Source: Hydractinia symbiolongicarpus (Eukaryota > Cnidaria > Hydrozoa > Anthoathecata > Hydractiniidae). Taken from it: 64,000 nt of DNA. The translations under genes were made by a program, and so were the position numbers. The stretch spans positions 3,286,001-3,350,000 of the forward strand of contig NC_079885.1 in the NCBI RefSeq assembly GCF_029227915.1, given 5' to 3'. Every line of letters starts with the position of its first letter. Position 1 is the stretch's first letter. A model generated the notes under the pieces. It had not been told where the DNA came from, did not search any database, and was given only the letters and a program-made list of their open reading frames with translations. Shown here one piece after another: positions 57,766-64,000 of the stretch.

Positions 57766-60700
57766 CTAGGATTGGTCCCACAATAAAAAATGACTTATTT
57801 TATCTAAATTTTTAAGTGAAGCGCTACCATTGGGCCGAGTGTAATCGCTGAATTCCAGAAATCATGTCAAATTAAGAAGAATGTTATTCCTTGGGTGCAA
57901 TTGTCTCACTTATCACATTTATAAAGTCATAGTTCAAAATAAGTTTAATTAAGTCCCACAGTCCATCGTTTCACTGTTAAAAGCGATGCATCCTAGTAAT
58001 ATCCGAATACTATCGCTAAATACATGTTGGTACAAATATGTGACGCAACCGTTGTAACTCAAACGGATTTATACCGCTAGAAAGTCATTGAAATGTAATT
58101 TTTAAAACTGTTTCTATTTCTTTAGCGCGCGATAACGGCTAGGATTGGTCCCACAGTAAAAAAATCACTTATTTTATATAAATTTTTAAGTGAAGCGCTA
58201 CCATAGGGCCGAGTGTAATCGCTGAATTCCAGAAATCATGTCAAATTAAGAAGAATGTTATTCCTTGAAATCCAATTGGCTCACCTATCACATTTATAAG
58301 GTCACAGTCCAAAATAAGTTTAATTAAGTCCCACAGTACATCGTTTCACTGTCAAAAGCAATGCAACTTAGTATTATCGGAAAAAAGTCACTAAATACAT
58401 GTTGGTACGGATATGTGACGTAACCGTTGCAGTTGAAAAGGACTGATAACTTTAGAAAGTCAATGAAATGTAGTATTTGAAACTGTCTCTATTTCTTCAG
58501 CGCGCGCAAACAGCTAGAATTGGTCCCACAGTAAAAAATGACTTATTTAACTAAATTTTTAAGTGAAGCGCTACCATTGGGCCGAGTGTAATCGCTGAAT
58601 TGCAGCAATCATGTCAAATTAAGAAGAATGTTATTCCTTGGAATCCAATTGGCTCATCTATCACATTCATAAAGTCACAGTCCAGAATCACCTCAATTAA
58701 GTCCCACAGGCAATCGTTTCACTGTCAAAAGCAATGCAACTTAGTAATATCGGAAAAAAATCACTAAATACATGTTGGTACGGATATGTGACGTAACCGT
58801 TGTAGTTGAAACGGACTGATACCTTTAGAATGTCAATGAAATGTAGTATTTGAAACTGTCTCTGTTTCTTCAGCGCGCGCAAACAGCTAGAATTGGTCCC
58901 ACAGTAAAAAATGACTTATTTTATCTAAATTTTTAAGTGAAGCGCTACCATTGGGCCGAGTGTAATCGCTGAATTGCAGCAATCATATCAAATTAAGAAG
59001 AATGTTATTCCTTGGGTCCAATTGGCTCATTTATCTCATTTATGAGGTCAATTAAGTCCCACAGTCAATCGTTTCACTGTCAAAAGCAACACAACTTAGT
59101 AATATCGGAAAAAAATCACTAAGTACTTGTTGGTACGAATACGTAACGCAACCGATGTAACTTAAGCGGATTGACACCGTTAGAAAGTCAATGAAATGTA
59201 GTTTTTGAAAATGTTTCTATTTCTTCAGCGTGCTAACGGCTAGGATTGGTCCCACAGTACAAAATGACTTATTTATCTAAACTTTTATATAAAGCGCTAC
59301 CACAGCGCCCAGTGAAATCGGTAAATTCCAGAAATCATGTCAAATAATGAAGAATGTTATTCCTTGTAATCCAATTGTCTCATCTATTACATTTATAAGG
59401 TCACAGTCCAGAATCACTTCAATTAAGTCCCACAGGCAATCGTTTCACTGTCAAAAGCATACAACTTAGTAATATCGGAAAAATATCACTAAATACATGT
59501 TAGTACGGATATGTGACGTAACCGTTGTAGTTGAAACGGACTGATACCTTTAGAAAGTCAATGAAATGTAGTATTTGAAACTGTCTCTAATTCTTCAGCG
59601 CGCGCTAACGGCTAGGATTGGTCCCACAATAAAAAATGACTTATTTTATCTAAATTTTTAAGTGAAGCGCTACTATTGGGCCGAGTGTAATCGCTGAATT
59701 CCAGAAATCATGTCAAATTAAGAAGAATGTTATTCCTTGGAATCCAATTGGCTTATCTATCACATTAATAAGGTCACAGTCCAGAATCACTTCAATTAAG
59801 TCCCACAGGCAATCGTTTCACTGTCAAAAGCAATACAACTTAGTAATATCGGAAAAAAATCACTAAATACATGTTGGTACGAATATGTGACGTAACCGTT
59901 GTAGTTGAAACGGACTGATACCGTTAGAAAGTCAATTAAATGTAGTATTTGAAACTGTCTCTATTTCTTCAGCGCGCACTAATGGCTAGGATTGGTCCCA
60001 CAGTAAGAAAGGACTTATTTTATGAAAATTTTTAAGTGAAGCGCTACCACAGCGCCCAGTGAAATCGGTAAATTCCAGCAATCATGTCAAGGTAAAAAGA
60101 ATGTAATTCCTTGGAATCCAATTGGCTCATCTATCGCATTTATAAGGTCACAGTCCAAAATAAGTTTAACTAAGTCCCACAGTCCATCGTTTCGCTGTCA
60201 AAAGCAATGCAACTTAGTAATATCGGAAAAAAATCATTAAATACATGTTGGTACGGATATGTGACGTAACCGTTGTAGTTGAAACGGACTGATACCTTTA
60301 GAAATTCAATGAAATGTAGTATTTAAAACTGTCTCTATTTCTTCAGCGCGCGCAAACAGCTAGAATTAGTCCCACAGTAAAAAATGACTTATTTTATCTA
60401 AATTTTTAAGTGAAGCGCTACCATTGGGCCGAGTGTAATCGCTGAATTGCAGCAATCATGTCAAATTAAGAAGAATGTTATTCCTTGGAATCCAATTGGC
60501 TCATCTATCACATTCATAAGGCCACAGTCCAGAATCACTTCAATTAAGTCCCACACTCAATCGTTTCACTGTCAAAAGCAATGCAACTTAGTAATATCGG
60601 GAAAAAATCATTAAATACATGTTGGTACGAATATGTGACGTAACCGTTGTAGTTGAAACGGACTGATACCTTTAGAAAGTCAATGAAATGTAGTACTTGA

Positions 60701-61106
60701 AACTGTCTCTATTTCTTCAGCGCGCTCTAACGGCTAGGATTGGTCCCACAGTAAAAAATGACTTATTTTATCTAAATTTTTAATTGAAGCGCTACCATTG
60801 AGCCGAGTGTAATCGCTGAATTGCAGCAATCATGTCAAATTAAGAAGAATGTTATTCCTTGGGTCCAATTGTCTCATTTATCTCATTTATGAGGTCAAAG
60901 TCCAATATCAGTTCAATTAAGTCCCACAGTCAATCGTTTCACTGTCAAAAGCAATACAACTTAGTAATATCGGAAAAAAATCACTAAGTACTTGTTGGTA
61001 CGAATACGTGAAGCAACCGATGTAACTTAAGCGGATTGACACCGTTAGAAAGTCAATGAAATATAGTTTTTGAAAATGTTTCTATTTCTTCAGCGCGTGC
61101 TAACGG
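57766..61106 (+). repeat. Mixed class B-rich monomers, including a tandem monomer pair
   Basis: Landmarks 57766, 58139, 58513, 58887, 59240, 59612, 59986, 60360 and 60734. The units at 58513 and 58887 are a tandem pair with GCGCGCAAACAGCTAGAATTGG and TACGGATATGTGACG, and a third relative lies at 60360. The 58887-59240 interval is only 353 bp. It lacks 18 bp at GAGGTCAATTAAG (about 59042), between two TCAA motifs, and 2 bp in CAGCGTGC. No multimer repeated in tandem and no gene; the reverse-strand open frame at 58697-58882 is a chance frame in the repeat. Confidence 0.75.
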
Positions 61107-64000
61107 CTAGGATTGGTCCCACAGTACAAAATGACTTATTTATCTAAACTTTTATATAAAGCGCTACCACAGCGCCCAGTGAAATCGGTAAATTCCAGCA
61201 ATCATGTCAAATTAAGAAGAATGTTATTTCTTGGGTCCAATTGTCTCACTTATCACATTTATAAAGTCGCAGTCCAAAATCAGTTCAATTAAGTCCCACA
61301 GTCAATCGTTACACTGTTAAAAGCGATACAACCTAGTATTACCAGAAAAATATCACTTAATACATGTTGGTACGAATATGTGACGCAACCTTTGTAACTC
61401 AAACGGACTGATACCGTTAGAAAGTCATTGAAATGTAGTTTTTGGAACTGCCTCTATTTCTTCAACGCGCGCTAACGGCCAGGATTGGTTCCACACTAAG
61501 AAATGACTTATTTATCTAAACTTTAAAATAAAGTACTACCACAGCGCCCAGTGAAATCGGTAAATTTTAGCAATCATGTCAAATTAAGAAGAATAATACT
61601 TCTTGGGTGCAATCGTCTCACTTATCACATTTATAAGGTCACAGTCCAAAATCAGTTCAATTAAGTCCCACAGCCAATCGTTTCACTATTAAAAGCGATA
61701 CAACCTAGTAATACCAGAAAGATATCACTAAATACATGTTGGTACGAATATGTGACGCAACCGCTGTAACTCAAACGGACTGATACCGTTAGAAAGTCAT
61801 TGAAATGTAGTTTTTGAAACTGCCTCTATTTCTTCAACGGGCACTACCGGCCAGGATTGGTCCCAAAGTAAAAAAAGACTTATTTATCTAAATTTTTAAA
61901 TGAAGTGTCCCAAACAGCTGGGATCATGTCAAATTAAGAAGAATAATACTTCTTGGTGTCCATTTCGCTCACTTATCACATTTATAAAGTCACAGTCCAA
62001 AGTTACTTCAATTAAGTCCCACAGTCAATCGTTTCACTGTTAAAACGATACAACTTAGTAATATCGGAAACAAATCACTAAATACATGTTGGTACGAAAA
62101 TGTGACGCAACTGTTGTAACTCAAACGGATTGACACCGTTAGAAATTCAATGAAATGTAGTTTGTGAAAGTGTTTCTATTTCTTCAACTCGCGCTCACGC
62201 CTAGGTTTGGTCCCACAATACAAAATGACTTATTTGTCTAACCTTTTAAATAAAACGCTACCACAGCGCCCAGTGAAATCGGTAAATTCCAGCAATCATG
62301 TCAAATTAAGAAGAATGTTATTTCTTGGGTCCAATTGTCTCACTTATCACATTTATAAAGTCACAGTCCAAAATCAGTTCAATTAAGTCCCACAGTCAAT
62401 CGTTTCACTGTTAAAAGCGATACAACCTAGTATTACCAGAAAAATATCACTTAATACATGTTGGTACGAATATGTGACGCAACCGTTGTAACTCAAACGG
62501 ACTGATACCGTTAGAAAGTCATTGAAATGTAGTTTTTGAAACTGCCTCTATTTCTTCAACGCGCGCTAACGGCCAGGATTGGTTCCACAGTAAGAATTGA
62601 CTTATTTATCTAAACTTTAAAATGAAGTACTACCACGGCGCCCAGTGAAATCGGTAAATTCCAGCAATCATGTCAAATTAAGAATAATAATACTTCTTGG
62701 TGTCCATTTCGCTCACTTATCACATTTATAAGGTCACAGTCCAAAGTTACTTCAATTAAGTCCCACAGTCAATCGTTTCACTGTTAAAAGCGATACAACT
62801 TAGTAGTATCGGAAACAAATCACTAAATACATGTTGGTACGAAAATGTGACGCAACTGTTGTAACTCAAACGGATTGACACCGTTAGAAATTCAATGAAA
62901 TGTAGTTTGTGAAAGTGTTTCTATTTCTTCAACGCGCGCTCACGCCTAGGTTTGGTCCCACAATACAAAATGACTTATTTGTCTAACCTTTTAAATAAAA
63001 CGCTACCACAGCGCCCAGTGAAATCGGTAAATTCCAGCAATCATGTCAAATTAAGAAGAATGTTATTTCTTGGGTCCAATTGTCTCACTTATCACATTTA
63101 TAAAGTCACAGTCCACAATCAGTTCAATTAAGTCCCACAGTCAATCGTTTCACTGTTAAAAGCGATACAACCTAGTATTACCAGAAAAATATCACTTAAT
63201 ACATGTTGGTACGAATATGTGACGCAACCGTTGTAACTCAAACGGACTGATACCGTTAGAAAGTCATTGAAATGTAGTTTTTGAAACTGCCTCTATTTCT
63301 TCAACGCGCGCTAACGGCCAGGATTGGTTCCACAGTAAGAATTGACTTATTTATCTAAACTTTAAAATGAAGTACTACCACAGCGCCCAGTGAAATCGGT
63401 AAATTCCAGCAATCATGTCAAATTAAGAAGAATAATACTTCTTGGGTGCAATTGTCTCACTTATCACATTTATAAGGTCACAGTCCAAAATCAGTTCAAT
63501 TAAGTCCCACAGCCAATCGTTTCACTGTTAAAAGCGATACAACCTAGTAATACCAGAAAGATATCACTAAATACATGTTGGTACGAATATGTGACGCAAC
63601 CGCTGTAACTCAAACGGACTGATACTGTTAGAAAGTCATTGAAATGTACTTTTTGAAACTGCCTCTATTTCTTCAACGGGCACTACCGGCCAGGATTGGT
63701 CCCAAAGTAAAAAAAGACTTATTTATCTAAATTTTTAAATGAAGCGCCCCAAACAGCGACCAGTGTAATCGCTGAGTTCCGGCAATCATGTCAAATTAAG
63801 AAAAATGTTATTTCTATGGTCCAATTGTCTCACTTATCACATTTAGAAAGTCACAGTCGAAAATCAGTTCAATTAAGTACCACAGTCAATCGTTTCACTG
63901 TTAAAAGCGATGCAACCTAGTAATATTCGAATACTACAGCTAAATAGATGTTGGTACGAATATGTGACGCAACAGTTGTAACTCAAACGGATTTATACTG
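61107..64000 (+). repeat. 372-bp monomer family in order U-V-W-U-W-U-V (745-bp dimer within an 1839-bp period)
   Basis: Landmarks 61479 (U), 61851 (V), 62201 (W), 62573 (U), 62946 (W), 63318 (U) and 63690 (V) follow a leading unit at 61107. U has GGCCAGGATTGGTTCCAC and AACTTTAAAAT. V has CGGGCACTACCGGCCAGG and CCCAAAGTAAAAAAAGAC. W has GCGCTCACGCCTAGGTTTGG and CAATACAAAATGAC. W-U recurs at 745 bp (61941-62685 and 62686-63430). U-V returns at 1839 bp. This family is closer in length to the left end of the window than to the core. The window cuts the array at 64000. Confidence 0.88.
61851..62200 (+). repeat. Short V monomer with about 22-bp deletion
   Basis: The unit is 350 bp. It reads GTCCCAAACAGCTGGGATCATGTC where its partner V at 63690 has the longer class C stretch CCAAACAGCGACCAGTG...CCGGCAATCATG. 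About 22 bp of the class-diagnostic block are gone, with two or three changed bases at the joint. The partner at 63690 is intact here, so the loss came after the two V units separated. Confidence 0.85.

Larger units (their letters stand above)
1..64000 (+). repeat. Tandem satellite DNA array, about 372-374 bp monomer, about 172 head-to-tail copies
   Basis: The whole window is made of one repeating unit. I tracked the landmark CTAGG (or CCAGG, CTACG, TTAGG, CAAGG) just before GATTGGTCCCACAG and found it at 201, 575, 948, 1320 and so on to 63690: 171 landmarks, nearly all 371-376 bp apart. Exceptions are explained by specific deletions: 348 bp three times, 362 twice, 366/367 four times, and 324, 342, 350 and 353. 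All copies face the same way. No gene, transposon or unrelated sequence interrupts the array. A sample (7501-7860) is 35.6% G+C. Long satellite arrays with higher-order structure are typical of centromeres and pericentromeres in many eukaryotes; that location is inferred here, not shown. I do not recognise the monomer as a named satellite. Strand is arbitrary. Confidence 0.98.

Noticed and set aside
58697-58882. Reverse-strand open frame of 61 codons
   Set aside because: It lies wholly inside two satellite monomers and is not kept in the equivalent monomers, so it is a chance frame.
1-64000. CRISPR array or bacterial repeat region
   Set aside because: CRISPR repeats are about 25-40 bp with unique spacers of similar size. 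Here the entire 372-bp unit repeats, without unique spacers, and there are no cas genes.
1-64000. Tandem RNA gene array (5S rRNA, tRNA, U-snRNA, spliced leader)
   Set aside because: I found no conserved 5S or tRNA promoter boxes, no cloverleaf-like segment and no snRNA motif in the monomer. The variation pattern between classes is not what an RNA gene would tolerate.
1-64000. Drosophila 1.688 (359-bp) or Tribolium (about 360-377 bp) satellite
   Set aside because: Unit length is similar, but I cannot recognise sequence identity to either from memory, and length alone is not evidence. A database comparison of the consensus would settle it.

Overview
The window is a single uninterrupted tandem satellite array, with no credible gene. 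Every stretch I read is a copy of one AT-rich unit of about 371-376 bp, always in the same head-to-tail orientation. Using the landmark CTAGG (variants CCAGG, CTACG, TTAGG, CAAGG) in each unit, I placed 171 landmarks from 201 to 63690, about 373.5 bp apart on average. One further truncated unit, at about 3427-3789, lacks an internal landmark. I saw no transposon, RNA gene, telomere repeat, inversion or unrelated insert. Such an array means a eukaryotic nuclear genome, probably centromeric or pericentromeric heterochromatin, but nothing here names the species or chromosome. A hand count of 7501-7860 gives 128 G+C of 360 (35.6%) and about 14 CpG, near expectation. This lack of CpG depletion fits a lineage with little germline CpG methylation (for example many insects) or a young array.

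Monomers fall into classes by the segment after the GAAGCGCT motif. Class A has a CACAGCGCCCAG...AAATCGGTAAATTCC block, usually with GGGTCCAATTGTCTC downstream. Class B has GGGCCGAGTGTAATCGC...GAATT(G/C)CAG, usually with GGAGTCCAATTGGCTC. Class C has AAACAGCGCCCAGTGTAATC...GAGTTGCGG. Several monomers are chimeras of A and B.

Layout. 1-11.4 kb: mostly 372-bp monomers, rather divergent, with a 1106-bp trimer repeated twice (3569-5780), a decayed hexameric periodicity (5.8-10.4 kb), two single-monomer tandem duplications, a truncation (3427) and a deletion with an 11-bp triplication (10005). 11.4-46.5 kb: mostly 374-bp monomers in successive higher-order repeats (HORs): a 741-bp dimer (12.1-13.6 kb), a 1496-bp tetramer (15.5-18.4 kb), 2218/1469-bp hexamer/tetramer units (20.3-25.4 kb), 2245/2616-bp hexamer/heptamer units (25.4-31.6 kb), a 1863-bp pentamer (32.0-35.2 kb), and a 4489-bp 12-mer followed by its 3367-bp 9-mer derivative (35.3-43.1 kb). 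46.5-51.0 kb: a 2237-bp hexamer in two near-identical copies. 51-61 kb: mixed monomers with an 1122-bp trimer (55.5-57.8 kb). 61-64 kb: a 372-bp family in dimer/pentamer order.

Nothing here works as a gene system. The interest lies in how the array evolved: nested HORs, long-range paralogous segments 10-25 kb apart, an invariant two-monomer module, short deletions between tiny direct repeats, and a conserved 20-bp imperfect dyad in almost every monomer that could be a protein-binding site. The short open frames at 225, 6026, 16375, 17871, 46618, 48855 and elsewhere follow the repeat period and are by-products of it.
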